From NCBI RefSeq assembly GCF_023243075.1, contig NZ_JALKFZ020000132.1, forward strand, positions 1 through 35,856: a stretch of DNA of 35,856 nt, in the 5' to 3' direction. Below, one piece after another: positions 1 through 8,758 of the stretch. The notes beneath the pieces were generated by a model, which made no database searches, was not told the DNA's origin, and saw only the letters and a list, made by a program, of their open reading frames with translations. Numbering within the stretch: position 1 is the stretch's first letter; each line of letters opens with the position of its first letter. The position numbers were made by a program, and so were the translations under genes. The stretch is from Frankia sp. AiPa1. Lineage in GTDB: Bacteria > Actinomycetota > Actinomycetes > Frankiales > Frankiaceae.

Positions 1-500
1 TGGTCACCGGCTGACCACCGAACTGGCCCGAGGCCGCCTGGGTAGGTCTGGACCGCCTGCACCAGCAGCTCGGCCGGTCCACTACGTAACGTGACGAACT
101 ATCTGACCTGCATAATTAAGTTTGACCTATCGTCCTGCCTAGCTTTGCTTGGCCTGAAATGGCAGGTGCCGGGGTCTAGCGTCTTGGCTCGAGTCCCGTC
201 TGGCTTTAAAGCAAAAATCACCCTTGGTGACAATCGAAGTCTCCCCACCGTGCCGTGTCCCGCCTTGCCGTCGGATGGTGCGTCTTCCGTCGTGGCGGCG
301 GCGGTAAGAAACGGAGTGCGGGTCTGCGCGGGTGGGTTCGGCCATCCGAGCAGGACCCTGGCGACAGTGTCTCTGTCGATTTCGCCGAGGGCGGAGAAGG
401 TGGCGACGACGAAGCCGTCCGCGAGGTTGTGCGGAACGGCGTTGGCGTAATCGTCACGTAGCAGCGTCGCCGCGACGGGCAGTGGATCGGCGGCGGGTAT
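1..500. other. Left edge, no confident gene
   Basis: No convincing complete gene is seen here. A short plus-strand frame from position 2 to a TGA near 91 could be the tail of a gene entering from the left, but it is too short to identify. The minus strand is open from 578 to 99, and its part between about 490 and 300 has plausible protein composition without a family I recognise. A small AT-richer patch lies at 85-130. The stretch looks like a junction between gene remnants upstream of the broken HD-domain gene. Confidence 0.3.
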
Positions 501-1090
501 TTGGCCGAGGCACCTCACGCCGCCGAGGCCGCGCTGTCCGTGGCCACCCGTTTCTACTCGCCCGCGCTGCTCAACCACTGCATCCGCTCCTATCTGTGGG
601 AGCGATGTACGGGACAGCGCACGGCATCGCCTTCGACGGCGAGCTGTACTACGTCGCGGCGCTGCTCCACGACATCGGGCTGACGGAGGCGTTCGATAGT
701 CACAGGCTGCCGTTCGAGGCGGCGGGAGGGCAGCTGGCCTGGGTCTTCGGCGTGGGGGCTGGCTGGCCGGCGGAGCGGGCCGCCAGGGTTTTGGAGATCA
801 TCGTGCTGCACATGCGCGACGACGTGGCCCCGGCCGACGACCCCGAGTCCCACATACTGCAGGTCGCCACAAGCTGGGAGGTAGTAGGACGGCGGCCGGA
901 GGAGTTCCCGCCGGACGCGAGGACTCAGATGCTCGCCCGCTATCCACGGCTGGGATTCGGCGCGGAGTTCCTGGCGTGCTTCGAGGACCAGGCGAGGCGC
1001 AAACCGGGCAGCACCACCGCCGCATCGCTCGACAAGGACCTCGCCGGACGGATCGCTGTGAATCCCCTTGAAGGAGCCCCACTGCCATGA
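501..1090 (+). pseudogene. HD-domain hydrolase (cyanamide hydratase-like), frameshifted
   Basis: Members of this HD superfamily are metal-dependent hydrolases; the cyanamide hydratase-like group is about 200 residues long. The first part, from TTG 501 (the frame is open back to 462), contains the typical NHCIRSYLW segment. The rest, LLHDIGLTEAF, then a helix with LHMRDD, then a C-terminal helix, continues in the -1 frame to the TGA at 1088-1090. The join is at 597-601, in a run of three G: one additional G would restore a continuous reading frame through SYLWGAMYGTAHG. The gene therefore lost one G, or the assembly did. Metal-ligand candidates are the His of NHC, the HD pair and the His of LHMRDD. 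There is no good ribosome binding site at 501, so the true N-terminus may also be lost. The family call is fairly firm; the substrate is not known. Confidence 0.7.
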
Positions 1091-1458
1091 TCGTTGCGTT
1101 GGGGATTTCGTCGGCGTGCTCGCGGCGATGGGGGTGCTGTGGTGGCGGCGAAGGTGGTGGCCGGGTCCTTCACGTACCCAGCGGCGATGGCGGCCGCGTA
1201 GCCACTGCGGGCGCATAGGTCGGCCGTCCACCCGCCTGATCGAGGGCTGCTCCGGCTGGTCCATCTGCCGGTTCGTCCGTACCGTCCGGCACCACCGCAC
1301 CATCCAGATCCGCGCCGGCCAGCAGATCCCCACTGGACCCAGCCCCGAGCGACCTACGCGTTGTGCTCGCTCTCATCGTCTGATCCGATGGCGCGCATGC
1401 AGGCGGAGCTGACGCGGACCCCCCCTTCCCGGGCTGTCGCCGGCGGTGCCTGGCACGA
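1091..1458. other. Non-coding gap between HD remnant and tandem repeat
   Basis: Several short ORFs overlap here on both strands, but none has the composition, start context or motifs of a real gene. I see no transposase signature and no strong hairpin. It may be eroded sequence. Confidence 0.3.
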
Positions 1459-1497
1459 TCGTGTCTCCTCGATCCCAAAAATCTGTGCCCGTCGCAG

Positions 1498-1527
1498 TAG
1501 ACATCCGGGTGCTGTCGTGGGTAGAGT
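1498..1527 (+). promoter_or_regulatory. Candidate promoter of copy A
   Basis: TAGACA (1498-1503) resembles a -35 box and TAGAGT (1522-1527) a -10 box, 18 bases apart. Both hexamers and the spacing are kept exactly in copy B. Transcription would start near 1534, about 17 bases before the ATG at 1551. Confidence 0.4.
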
Positions 1528-1550
1528 TCCTGTCATAGAGAAGAGAGTCC

Positions 1551-1631
1551 ATGGTCGCGGCAGACATGAACTGGCGCGAGCAGGGCGGTGGTCAGGGTAG
1601 GCCGCCGAGCACCACCACAGAGGTTCAGTAG
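1551..1631 (+). CDS. Short ORF of copy A, 26 residues, unknown
   Basis: The ORF begins MVAADMNWREQGGGQG and stops at TAG 1629-1631. The corresponding ORF in copy B begins [16 protein letters not shown], so the first 19 or so residues are nearly the same, and the ends diverge after an indel. The ribosome binding site (AAGAGAG at 1540-1546) is weak. No family is recognised. The conservation may belong to an RNA instead of a peptide. Confidence 0.25.
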   Translation: MVAADMNWREQGGGQGRPPSTTTEVQ

Positions 1632-1835
1632 TACCCGACCAGGCGATTGGGAGAGGAGCAGACGCCATCAGAATCGCCCGAGTGATGGTCTGACTCACTC
1701 GGTTTACGCAGGCCCCGGATTGGAAGGTGGTCCCCCGTCACGCATCGCGATCTCCGCAAGCCTGCTCTTTCGGGGCCGGCCACGCGGACTCAGGGAACTC
1801 GGCGTACTTAGCCAGTAGATGGTGTTGCACCCTCG

Positions 1836-1865
1836 AGGCCCTGGTGCCATATGGCACCAGGGCCT
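1836..1865. terminator. Perfect 30-bp palindrome, copy A
   Basis: Positions 1836-1865 read the same on both strands, centred between 1850 and 1851, with half-site AGGCCCTGGTGCCAT. As RNA it would form a stem of about 13 pairs with a tight loop. There is no T-tract, which is common for actinobacterial terminators. The counterpart in copy B keeps the fold through changed pairs. It is a terminator or the core of a structured RNA; a dimeric protein site is the alternative. Confidence 0.6.
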
Positions 1866-1947
1866 TCTGGCGTGTCCGGTTTTTCGGCCCGTCGGGCGCA
1901 GCAGAGTAGCTGTGTCCTCGGTCTCGAAAAATCTGTCTCCGTCGCAG

Positions 1948-1977
1948 TAGACATCCACGTGCTGTCGTGGGTAGAGT
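1948..1977 (+). promoter_or_regulatory. Candidate promoter of copy B
   Basis: TAGACA (1948-1953) and TAGAGT (1972-1977) are separated by 18 bases, identical in sequence and spacing to copy A even though the spacer itself has changed at two positions. Confidence 0.4.
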
Positions 1978-2000
1978 TCCTGTCGTAGCCAAGAGAGTCC

Positions 2001-2096
2001 ATGGTCGCGGCAGATACGAACTGGCGCGAGCGGGGCGGCGGCCAGGGCAGGCCGCCGAGCATCACCAAGAGAAAGTTCGGCAGTACCGGCAGGTGA
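2001..2096 (+). CDS. Short ORF of copy B, 31 residues, unknown
   Basis: ATG 2001 to TGA 2094-2096. The N-terminal half matches the short ORF of copy A; the C-terminal half is basic and differs. No family is recognised. It is listed because start codon, distance from the candidate promoter and N-terminal residues are preserved in both copies. Confidence 0.25.
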   Translation: MVAADTNWRERGGGQGRPPSITKRKFGSTGR

Positions 2097-2288
2097 CCTA
2101 TGAGGAGAGGGGAGCGGACGCCATCAGGATCGCCCGAGCGATGGTCTAGCTCGCTCGGACACCGCGCAGGCCCCGGATTGGAAGGTGGTCCCCGGTCACG
2201 CATACGCGATCCCCGTACCCCGCCGTCTCGGGTGGGTATGCGGGTTCCAGAGTCCGGCGTTCTGGCCGGTAGATGGTGTTGAACCCTC

Positions 2289-2320
2289 GGGGCCCTGGTG
2301 CCGTATGGCGCCAGGGCCCC
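2289..2320. terminator. Near-perfect 32-bp palindrome, copy B
   Basis: GGGGCCCTGG (2289-2298) pairs with CCAGGGCCCC (2311-2320); the inner part is GTGCC-type sequence around 2304/2305. Relative to copy A, one outer A-T pair has become G-C and one inner T-A pair has become a T-G wobble, so pairing is maintained. It lies between the repeat unit and the 3' end of the convergent HATPase gene and could stop transcription from both sides. Confidence 0.6.
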
Positions 2321-2364
2321 TCGATGTCGTCGATCGACCCCGTCCCTGCACCCGGCCCCGTGGG

Positions 2365-2847
2365 TCAGTCGAGTTCGACCCAGACGCGTTTGCCGTCGCC
2401 GTGCGGCTCGACGCCCCACCGGGCGGTGAGCTGGTCGACGATGTGCATCCCACGGCCCCGCTCATCGGAATCGACGATCTCCCGGGCCATCGGCCGCACC
2501 GACGACCCGTCAACGAGTTCCAGACGTAGCACACCATCGGTGACTCGAAGCGCCAGCCGCAGCTGCCCCCGTTCACCGGCATGCTGCACGGCGTTGGTCA
2601 CCAGCTCCGAGACGACCACCACGGCATCGTCGGTCTGCCGGTCATGCCCCCAGGCGAGCAGCAACCCCCGCAACACCTCCCGGGCAGCGCCCGCGGCACG
2701 CGCATCAAAGGGTAGATCCACACTGGCCGACCAGCCCCTGTCGCGCACCGCGACCAACCCCTCACCCCGTCGATCATTCTCCTGGCATGCTCCTTCCCCG
2801 CCCGGGGACACAACGAACGGGCGCCACCACCAGATGGTCCTCGCCAA
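2365..2847 (-). CDS. HATPase anti-sigma/serine kinase-like protein (RsbW/SpoIIAB type)
   Basis: This 160-residue protein has a single GHKL ATPase domain. The N box reads [11 protein letters not shown], and the G1 region is [15 protein letters not shown], followed by a short beta end ending WVELD. Such proteins bind sigma factors or anti-sigma antagonists and phosphorylate the latter, within the cytoplasm. The gene starts 28 bases after the stop of the SpoIIE-type phosphatase on the same strand, so the two form an operon and probably act on the same partner-switching circuit. ATG 2847 is taken as the start; a TTG some 30 codons further in, just before the conserved domain, is an alternative. 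No STAS antagonist or sigma gene is visible nearby. Confidence 0.85.
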   Translation of the reverse strand: MARTIWWWRPFVVSPGGEGACQENDRRGEGLVAVRDRGWSASVDLPFDARAAGAAREVLRGLLLAWGHDRQTDDAVVVVSELVTNAVQHAGERGQLRLALRVTDGVLRLELVDGSSVRPMAREIVDSDERGRGMHIVDQLTARWGVEPHGDGKRVWVELD

Positions 2848-2875
2848 CGCTCCCTGTGTGGGCCGTCACTGGGCC

Positions 2876-4111
2876 TCAGCGCGCGGGGGAAGCAAGGGAA
2901 GGATCCGCACCGCTGGCGACCCTGCGCATGGGCTGATCGCTGCCATACCAGTCCAGACAGAAGACGGTCGCGTCATCATCCAGGTTGTTCCCGGTTACCC
3001 TCAGGACCCTGCCGGCGAGGTCCTGGACAAGTTCCCGTGGGTGCAGATCCCGGGTCCCGACCAACGCGGCGGGCAGATCGACCTGCGCGGCGTTGCGTTC
3101 CACCATTCCGTCGGTGACCAGCAGCAGCCGGTCTCCGGGATGCAGCCGAAGGCTGTGGATGCTGTAGACCGTCCCCTCGAACATGCCGAACGGCGGATCT
3201 GCCGGGAAGGAAATCACCTCCACCTGACCGTCCCGCAGCCGGTAGAACGGCACATGCCCGGCGTTCACCACCGAGACGGCGCCGGTGATCAGATCGACCT
3301 GCAGCAGCAGGCCGGTGACGAACTCGTCGGAGCCGATCTGCGTCGCCATCATCGCGTTCGCCCGCATGACCTGTTTGGCGAGGTCCCCACCGCCACGGCG
3401 GACATTACGCAGGCTGCTTACCAGCACGGTCGCCAGCAGTGCCGCCGCCAACCCGTGCCCCATCGCGTCGGTGAGCGACACGTGCAGCCGGGAACGCCCG
3501 AAACTGTAGTCGAAGGTGTCCCCGGCCACGGCCCCCGACGGCTCCAGCCAGCCGGCCACCGTCACCTGCGCGCCCTCACAGGTGAACGATTCCGGCAGCA
3601 GCCGGCGCTGGATCTCCGATGCCAGGCCCAGCGGAACGGAGCGCTGACCCCACTCGAACAGATCCGTGTACCGCCGGCTTGTGATCACAATGTAGGCGAG
3701 CGCATGCCCGGTGGTTGCGACGGCGCCGACGGATTCGGTAGTGGCCCCGGCGGGCAGCAGGACCTCCAGCACCCCGATCGCCTCGCCCCGAGCCGTGACC
3801 GGGACGCACACGTGTGTGCCAGTCGGGCCACGGTCCACCTGCACCAGCTGGGTCCGCATCACCCGCCCCTGGACAGTGCCGTCTACGAGCACCCGCTCCG
3901 TTGCCTCCCCGTCCACAGATCGACGGGTGTCGGGGAACCGCGCCAGGTACCCGCCCGCATAGTCCGCGATCAGAAAAGAAACCTCCAGCGCGTCGATCGT
4001 CCGGGCCAGCTCACCAGCCACCGCCCGCACGGCATCGGCGGGCGCGGCACGCTCGACCGCTGTCAGCAGCTCCCGTAGTTCGATCGGCCCGGAGGGCATC
4101 ACACCACTCAT
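2876..4111 (-). CDS. GAF-like/SpoIIE PP2C serine phosphatase
   Basis: This is a 411-residue cytoplasmic protein. Residues about 15-150 look like a GAF sensory domain (ALEVSFLIADYAGG, then THVCVPVTARGEAIGVLEV). Residues about 165-395 are a SpoIIE/RsbU PP2C phosphatase with LASEIQRRLLPE at its start, VAGDTFDY near 197, LTDAMGHGLAAALL near 213, LLVTDGMVERN and the late DDDATVF, all metal-site regions of the family. Such enzymes dephosphorylate anti-sigma antagonists in response to a signal sensed by the N-terminal domain. ATG 4111 is preceded by a GGGGG run and is preferred over an upstream in-frame start at 4267. It leads the two-gene operon with the HATPase. The signal is unknown. Confidence 0.88.
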   Translation of the reverse strand: MSGVMPSGPIELRELLTAVERAAPADAVRAVAGELARTIDALEVSFLIADYAGGYLARFPDTRRSVDGEATERVLVDGTVQGRVMRTQLVQVDRGPTGTHVCVPVTARGEAIGVLEVLLPAGATTESVGAVATTGHALAYIVITSRRYTDLFEWGQRSVPLGLASEIQRRLLPESFTCEGAQVTVAGWLEPSGAVAGDTFDYSFGRSRLHVSLTDAMGHGLAAALLATVLVSSLRNVRRGGGDLAKQVMRANAMMATQIGSDEFVTGLLLQVDLITGAVSVVNAGHVPFYRLRDGQVEVISFPADPPFGMFEGTVYSIHSLRLHPGDRLLLVTDGMVERNAAQVDLPAALVGTRDLHPRELVQDLAGRVLRVTGNNLDDDATVFCLDWYGSDQPMRRVASGADPSLASPAR

Positions 4112-4291
4112 GCTAGGCCCCCACCGACGAGTCCTGCCCGCCAGATCATGCCAGGCCGCAGAGTAGTGCCCACTGGCACGGATGTATGCACCGACCTGTT
4201 TTCCATCCACTCCCGCCGCATCCCGCCAAATCGCCCGCTCCCGGCGGGGCTCACGGTGGTCGAGCACCGAATCGGTTCTCGTGAATCGGTT

Positions 4292-4690
4292 CTATCGGGG
4301 TGGGTTGAACACGGCGGCGAGCGCGGCGAGGGCTTCGGGTACGGCGCGGTAGTAGGCCCAGACACCGCGCTTGTCGCGGGTGATCAGGCCGGCGTCGACG
4401 AGGACCTTGAGGTGGTGGCTGATGGTCGGCTGGGTCAGGCCGAGGGGTTCGGTGAGTTCGCAGACGCAGGCTTCGCCACCGTCCCGCGCGTAGATCATCG
4501 ACAGGAGCCGCAGCCGGGTGGGGACGGCGATGGCCTTGAAGACGGCGACCAGCGTGTCGGCTTCCTCGGCGGACAGCGGTGCGCGGGTGACCGGGGTGCA
4601 GCAGGCCGAGATCGCTCCCGCGAGGCCGGACGGCAGGTCGCTCGTCGGGTCGATGACGGGCAGCGCCGCTGGCGCAGTGGTGGTCGCCAT
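4292..4690 (-). CDS. ArsR-family arsenic-responsive repressor
   Basis: This 132-residue winged-helix protein would repress the neighbouring arsenic genes and release DNA on binding As(III). The N-terminal 30 residues contain a CC pair (ISACCTPVTRAPLS), typical of actinobacterial ArsR. ACVCEL lies at the start of the DNA-binding region, the usual place for a metalloid-binding CxC, and the recognition helix is TQPTISHHLKVL. It is divergent from the cadI-like remnant and aquaporin-ArsC fusion, with a roughly 98-base shared control region that holds a TTGACA box and an inverted repeat. ATG 4690 has only a weak ribosome binding site. Confidence 0.9.
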   Translation of the reverse strand: MATTTAPAALPVIDPTSDLPSGLAGAISACCTPVTRAPLSAEEADTLVAVFKAIAVPTRLRLLSMIYARDGGEACVCELTEPLGLTQPTISHHLKVLVDAGLITRDKRGVWAYYRAVPEALAALAAVFNPPR

Positions 4691-4710
4691 GGAGCCAGCA
4701 TGCCTCAGCT

Positions 4711-4763
4711 ATTGACAGCCGTCTATGTGTCCATCCATCCTCGGGCCGGCAAGGACATAGATA
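4711..4763. promoter_or_regulatory. Divergent ars promoter/operator region
   Basis: TTGACA lies at 4712-4717. An inverted repeat with arms TCTATGTGTCC (4722-4732) and GGACATAGATA (4753-4763) matches except for two extra bases in the left arm. The location between arsR and the arsenic genes makes it a likely ArsR operator. Confidence 0.45.
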
Positions 4764-4788
4764 GGTGTCGATGTGCGGGGTGGTTGGG

Positions 4789-4977
4789 ATGGCCAGGGTG
4801 CAGGTGGCGCTGAACGTGTCCGACGTGGGCACGGCGGTGGAGTTCTACACGAAGCTGTTCGGGGTCGAGCCCGCGAAGCGGCGGCGGGGTACGCGAACTT
4901 CGCCGTCGATGTGCCGCCGCTGGGTGTGCGCGCCCACGATGACGATCGAACCGGCACCTGCCGGCACGGCCCGCTGA
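4789..4977 (+). pseudogene. cadI/arsI-like VOC protein, truncated
   Basis: The ATG at 4789 opens MARVQVALNVSDVGTAVEFY, continuing with TKLFGVEPAKRR, the start of CadI/ArsI-type vicinal-oxygen-chelate proteins found in arsenic operons (ArsI cleaves the C-As bond of methylarsenite). The expected GYANFAVDVPPL follows in another frame after position about 4876, where one base is missing. Beyond PPL the remaining two thirds of the family, including metal ligands, are absent. The original frame runs to a TGA at 4975-4977, 8 bases before the GTG of the fusion gene. The product cannot be an active enzyme, but translation of it could help start the next gene. Confidence 0.75.
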
Positions 4978-4985
4978 CCCCGGAA

Positions 4986-6149
4986 GTGTCGGGCAACGGG
5001 GGCAGTCAGCCGCCGCTGGTGCGGCGGCTGACTGCCGAAACCATCGGCAGCATGCTGCTCGCCGCGCTGGTCATCGGGTCGGGAATCGCCGCGCAGCAGC
5101 TCAGCCCCGGTCAGATCGGTCTGCAGCTGGTGGAGAACGCCGCGGCGACCGCCGCCGGCCTGTACGCGATCATCCTGATGGTCGGACCGGTGTCCGGGGC
5201 GCACTTCAACCCGGTGGTCACCGCGGTCGATGCCGCGTTCGGGGGACTGCCGTGGCGGGATGCCGCCGCCTACCTGCCCGCCCAGATCGCCGGCTGTGTC
5301 GCGGGAGCAGTGCTGGCGAATCTGATGTTCGGCCGGTCGGCGGTGTCGATCTCCACGCATCACCGGGCCTCGGGGCCTCATCTGCTGGCGGAGGTCGTCG
5401 CGACCGCCGGCCTCGCCCTGCTGATCTTCGCGCTGGTGCGTTCCGAGCGGGGTGAACGGGCCCCGGCCGCGGTCGGCGCGTACATCGGCGCGGCGTACTG
5501 GTTCACCAGCTCCACCAGTTTCGCGAACCCGGCGATCAGCGTCGGGCGGATGTTCTCCGACACCTTCGCCGGAATCGCTCCCGCTTCCGTCCCAGCGTTC
5601 ATTGCCGTGCAGGCCGCCGGCGGGCTGGTCGGGTACGGCCTGGTGCGGCTGTTCTACCCGCCGACCCCGACCGCCCCGGAGCAGGCTCCGTGGCCCCATC
5701 CCGGCCGCGAACCTCATCTGGCGAAAGGACCCGCTCCCGTGTCCGAGAAACCCTCGGTGCTCTTCGTCTGCGTCCACAATGCCGGCCGTTCCCAGATGGC
5801 CGCCGGTTGGCTCAACCACCTCGCCGCCGGCCGGATCGAAGTCCGTTCCGCCGGCTCCATGCCCGCCGACCAGATCAACCCGACCGCCGTCACCGCGATG
5901 ACCGAGGTCGGTATCGACATCACCGCCGAAACACCGAAGATCCTCACCGTCGAGGCCGTCCAGGCGTCCGACGTGGTCATCACCATGGGCTGCGGCGACA
6001 CCTGCCCCATCTTTCCCGGCAGACGCTACGAGGACTGGAAACTCGACGACCCCGCCGGGCAGGGCATCGACGCGGTCCGCCCCATCCGCGACGACATCCG
6101 CGCCCGCGTCGAGAAGCTCATCGGCGAGCTCCTACCCGCCGGAACCTGA
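4986..6149 (+). CDS. Aquaporin-arsenate reductase fusion protein
   Basis: The 387-residue protein has two parts. Residues about 10-225 form a six-helix MIP channel with NPV at 75-77 (first NPA position, altered) and NPA at 181-183. After a proline-rich linker, residues 255-387 are an arsenate reductase of the low-molecular-weight phosphatase fold, with the P-loop CVHNAGR at 262-268 and later cysteines in MGCGDTCP. Fusions of this kind were described from Frankia and Salinispora and confer arsenate resistance: the enzyme reduces arsenate and the channel lets arsenite out. GTG 4986 is chosen because it directly precedes the channel, 8 bases after the upstream stop. A second GTG at 5739 has AAAGGA 9 bases upstream and could yield free ArsC. 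Confidence 0.93.
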   Translation: MSGNGGSQPPLVRRLTAETIGSMLLAALVIGSGIAAQQLSPGQIGLQLVENAAATAAGLYAIILMVGPVSGAHFNPVVTAVDAAFGGLPWRDAAAYLPAQIAGCVAGAVLANLMFGRSAVSISTHHRASGPHLLAEVVATAGLALLIFALVRSERGERAPAAVGAYIGAAYWFTSSTSFANPAISVGRMFSDTFAGIAPASVPAFIAVQAAGGLVGYGLVRLFYPPTPTAPEQAPWPHPGREPHLAKGPAPVSEKPSVLFVCVHNAGRSQMAAGWLNHLAAGRIEVRSAGSMPADQINPTAVTAMTEVGIDITAETPKILTVEAVQASDVVITMGCGDTCPIFPGRRYEDWKLDDPAGQGIDAVRPIRDDIRARVEKLIGELLPAGT

Positions 6150-6247
6150 CACCCAGGCAGCATCCCAGGTGGCCGGCCGCCCAGAACTACGGACCTTCGT
6201 ACGCCGATGGGCCGATTCTCGCAGAGGCGGCATCCAGGACCGCGATA

Positions 6248-7444
6248 CTAGACGATCCCGGCACCCTTCAGGGCGACCGGCAGCTTGGCCACCCCGCGGA
6301 CATTCGACGAAACCTTCATCTCGGCGCGAGCGGGGTCGGCGACGAAGTCCGGGTACCGCTTGAGGATCTCCTCGAGGGCCACCTTGATCTCGAGGCGGGC
6401 CAGGTGGGCGCCAAGGCAGCGGTGGATGCCGAAGCCGAAGAACACCGTCGTCGGCTCCTCCCTGCGGTCAAGGTCGTAGACGTCCGGCTTCGCGTAGACA
6501 CGCTCGTCCCGCAGCGCCGAACCGGTGATCAGCATGACCCGTTGGCCGGCGGGGATCGTAACGCCGTGTAGCTCGATCTCGCGGGTCGACGTCCGGCCCT
6601 GCAACTGGGACGGGGCGTCGAAGCGCAGCGTCTCGCCGGCGGCCCGGTCGTAGAGCGACGGGTCGTCGAGCAGGCGGCGGCGCTGCTCCGGGAAGCGGGT
6701 GAGCGCCATCATTGCGTTCGGGATGGCCTTGGCGACGGTCTCGTGGCCCGCGGTGCCGAGCTCGAGGAACCGGAAGGCGATCTCGTCGTCGGTCATCCGC
6801 CGGGTCGTCGTGCCGTCATCGTCGTCGGCGACCTCGGTCTCGATGAGCAGGCTGATCGGGTCATCGGTCGGGTTCTTGCGCCGCTCGGCGATCAGGGACA
6901 GATAAAGATTGATCAAAGTGCCGATGCTTTCGAGGGAATCCGCGTCGGCTTCCCGGCTCTCGCCGCGGGCCAGCATCCGGTCGGAGCACTCGTTGATGAC
7001 GGCCCGATGTTCCTCCGGAATGCCGATCAGCTCGCTGATCACGTCGAGCGGCAGGGCGACGGAGAAGTTCTTCACGACGTCGAACTCGCCGGAGTCGGCG
7101 ACCGCGTCCAGCAGTTCGCCGGCCCGCCGGCGGATGTAGGGCTCGAGGGCGAGCATCCGATTCGGGGTGAACACCTTGCCGACGATCTTCCGGTGCCAGC
7201 GGTGCTCCGGCGGATCCTTGAGAATGATCATCGGGGCGCCGGCCTCTTCGCCCTCGATCGTCACGCCACCCGTGCTGGAGTACGTCTGCCAGTCCTTGTG
7301 CGCGGCGGCGACATCCGCATGCCGGGAGAGCGCCCAGAACTTCAGCTCCGGGTTGTGGTACACGGGCGCCTCGTCCCGCAGCGCCCGGTACACGGGGTAC
7401 GGATCGCGATACGTCGCGAGGTCATAGGGGTTGAACTCGACCAT
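6248..7444 (-). CDS. Cytochrome P450
   Basis: A complete soluble P450 of 398 residues. The I-helix oxygen-activation motif is AGHET (232-236), the K-helix ExxR is ETLR (271-274), and the heme loop is FGFGIHRCLG (336-345) with Cys343 as the iron ligand. ATG 7444 has a GGAGA ribosome binding site 8 bases upstream. Bacterial P450s of this kind hydroxylate small molecules with electrons from a ferredoxin and reductase; neither is next to it. Its 3' end is 98 bases from the convergent arsenic fusion. The neighbouring divergent hydrolase starts 500 bases away and is not obviously linked. Substrate cannot be predicted. Confidence 0.95.
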   Translation of the reverse strand: MVEFNPYDLATYRDPYPVYRALRDEAPVYHNPELKFWALSRHADVAAAHKDWQTYSSTGGVTIEGEEAGAPMIILKDPPEHRWHRKIVGKVFTPNRMLALEPYIRRRAGELLDAVADSGEFDVVKNFSVALPLDVISELIGIPEEHRAVINECSDRMLARGESREADADSLESIGTLINLYLSLIAERRKNPTDDPISLLIETEVADDDDGTTTRRMTDDEIAFRFLELGTAGHETVAKAIPNAMMALTRFPEQRRRLLDDPSLYDRAAGETLRFDAPSQLQGRTSTREIELHGVTIPAGQRVMLITGSALRDERVYAKPDVYDLDRREEPTTVFFGFGIHRCLGAHLARLEIKVALEEILKRYPDFVADPARAEMKVSSNVRGVAKLPVALKGAGIV

Positions 7445-7947
7445 CTGCCGTCTCCTGCCACCGGGTGAGCACGTCACCAATCCATGATCTTCGCCGCTGC
7501 CAGAGGAGCAAATGGGTGCGCGGATAGCAGCAGATCCACTTCGCGTGGCGGGTTTGTCGTGTGCGGGCGGTGCCTGCTCGCCCTCGCGGGTCGCGGCGAA
7601 GGGGGCGCGGACGGCTCCACCCACCGTCCGCGCGGGTGGCCGACGGCCGACATGGCCGTCCCGCAAGAGCTTGCCTCGCGACTGTAACGTTCTTATCAGA
7701 CAAATGCGGTCGAGGAGTGAGCCCTCGTCCGGGGTGGTGGGCCCGGGGTGGTGGGCCGTCGTCTGGGCGTGGCGAGGTCATGGCGTGGTCATGGCGTGGT
7801 CATGCCGGCCCCCTCGTCCGACGCCGCCGGCGGCCTCGACACCGTCATAGAAGGTCCACAGCACGATGGCGCGGTCACCACCTGATCAGCATGGCCGCGC
7901 GTTCGGCGATCGCCACTGTGGTCGTGTTGGTGGGAGGATGCGCAGCC
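7445..7947. other. Divergent intergenic region with micro-repeats
   Basis: No gene is supported in these 503 bases between the P450 (-) and the hydrolase (+). An AT-richer patch at 7684-7708 is the likeliest promoter area. Two short tandem repeats stand out: a 14-bp unit CCGGGGTGGTGGGC twice at 7729-7756 and an 11-bp unit TCATGGCGTGG twice and a part at 7778-7804. Confidence 0.5.
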
Positions 7948-8697
7948 GTGACTATCGTTCTCGTCCACGGTGTACCGGAGACGGCAGGCGTGTGGGACGC
8001 GGTCCGTGCGCGGCTCGATGGCCCGTCCATGGCTGTCGAGCTCGCGGGCTTCGGGTCGCCCACGCCGCCCGGCTTCGCCGGCGGACGGGACGCCCAGGTC
8101 GACTGGATACTCCGGCAACTCGACGCGGTCCCGGATCCCATCGATCTGATCGGCCACGACTGGGGATCGCTGCTGACACTGCGGATCGCCACGGCACACC
8201 CGGACCGGGTGCGCAGCTGGGCTGTCGACGTCGCCGCGGTCTCTCACCCCGACTACGTGTGGCACGACTTCGCGCGCCAATGGCAGACCCCGGGCGGCGG
8301 CGAACAACGGATGGAAAAGATGCTCGCGACGCGCGCCGACGACTCGGGTAATTTTTTCTCCCAGCTTGTCCACGTCGGCGTTCCACCGGCCGAGTGCCAG
8401 AAGATGGCGTCGCATTTCGACGCGACGATGGCATCGGCCATTCTCGACCTCTACCGGTCGGCCGTTCCGAACGTGCACACCGGCTGGGAAGCGGCGTCAT
8501 CGGGCCGATCAGTCCGACCCGGGTTGATCCTTCAGGCGACTGCGGATCCGTTCGACGACGCCGACCGTTCCACCCAGGTGGCACAGGCGCTTGGCGCGGA
8601 CGTCCTGCGTCTGGAGGGGCTGGGCCACTTCTGGATGGTGGAGGATCCCGCCGTCGCCGCGACCGCGATCAACCAATGGGTCTCCCGCCACGCCTGA
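7948..8697 (+). CDS. Alpha/beta hydrolase, epoxide hydrolase/dehalogenase-like
   Basis: This is a 249-residue alpha/beta-hydrolase. The nucleophile elbow is GHDWGS with Asp71, an aspartate as in epoxide hydrolases and haloalkane dehalogenases, not the serine of esterases. The early HGVPE loop provides the oxyanion region, Asp200 (ATADPFDD) and His227 (GLGHFW) complete the triad. GTG 7948 follows a GGGAGG at 7932-7937 and gives the family's usual start VTIVLVHG; an upstream in-frame ATG at 7891 would add a short hydrophobic stretch ending in Cys that looks spurious. It stands alone. The substrate is unknown. Confidence 0.85.
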   Translation: MTIVLVHGVPETAGVWDAVRARLDGPSMAVELAGFGSPTPPGFAGGRDAQVDWILRQLDAVPDPIDLIGHDWGSLLTLRIATAHPDRVRSWAVDVAAVSHPDYVWHDFARQWQTPGGGEQRMEKMLATRADDSGNFFSQLVHVGVPPAECQKMASHFDATMASAILDLYRSAVPNVHTGWEAASSGRSVRPGLILQATADPFDDADRSTQVAQALGADVLRLEGLGHFWMVEDPAVAATAINQWVSRHA

Positions 8698-8734
8698 CGA
8701 GGACGGCGACCGCGGCGACACCTCGGAAAGCCGG

Positions 8735-8758
8735 CACGCGGCCACGCGGCCACGCGGC
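8735..8758. repeat. 8-bp tandem repeat, three copies
   Basis: CACGCGGC occurs three times in a row and is followed by a partial fourth, in the gap between the hydrolase and the ABC permease. There is no evident coding or regulatory role. Confidence 0.6.

Larger units (their letters stand above)
1459..1866 (+). repeat. Tandem duplicated unit, copy A
   Basis: This stretch of about 408 bp is repeated at 1911-2320 with an offset of 450-454 bp. The best conserved blocks are 1475-1610 (promoter-like elements and short ORF), 1655-1745 (around the shared peptide ADAIRIAR) and 1815-1866 (palindrome). Between them the copies differ by indels and multi-base substitutions, so the duplication is not recent. 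Neither strand has an ORF kept intact in both copies that I can assign to a family. The order promoter, short ORF, long hairpin suggests a small transcript, which is inference. Confidence 0.75.
1911..2320 (+). repeat. Tandem duplicated unit, copy B
   Basis: Second copy of the unit at 1459-1866, with blocks in the same order. A 60-residue frame (GTG 1967 to TAG 2149) ending [11 protein letters not shown] is open here, but the equivalent frame of copy A has an internal TAG near 1598-1600. That argues against a conserved protein in that frame, although the last dozen residues are kept in both copies. The unit ends 44 bases before the convergent HATPase gene. Confidence 0.75.
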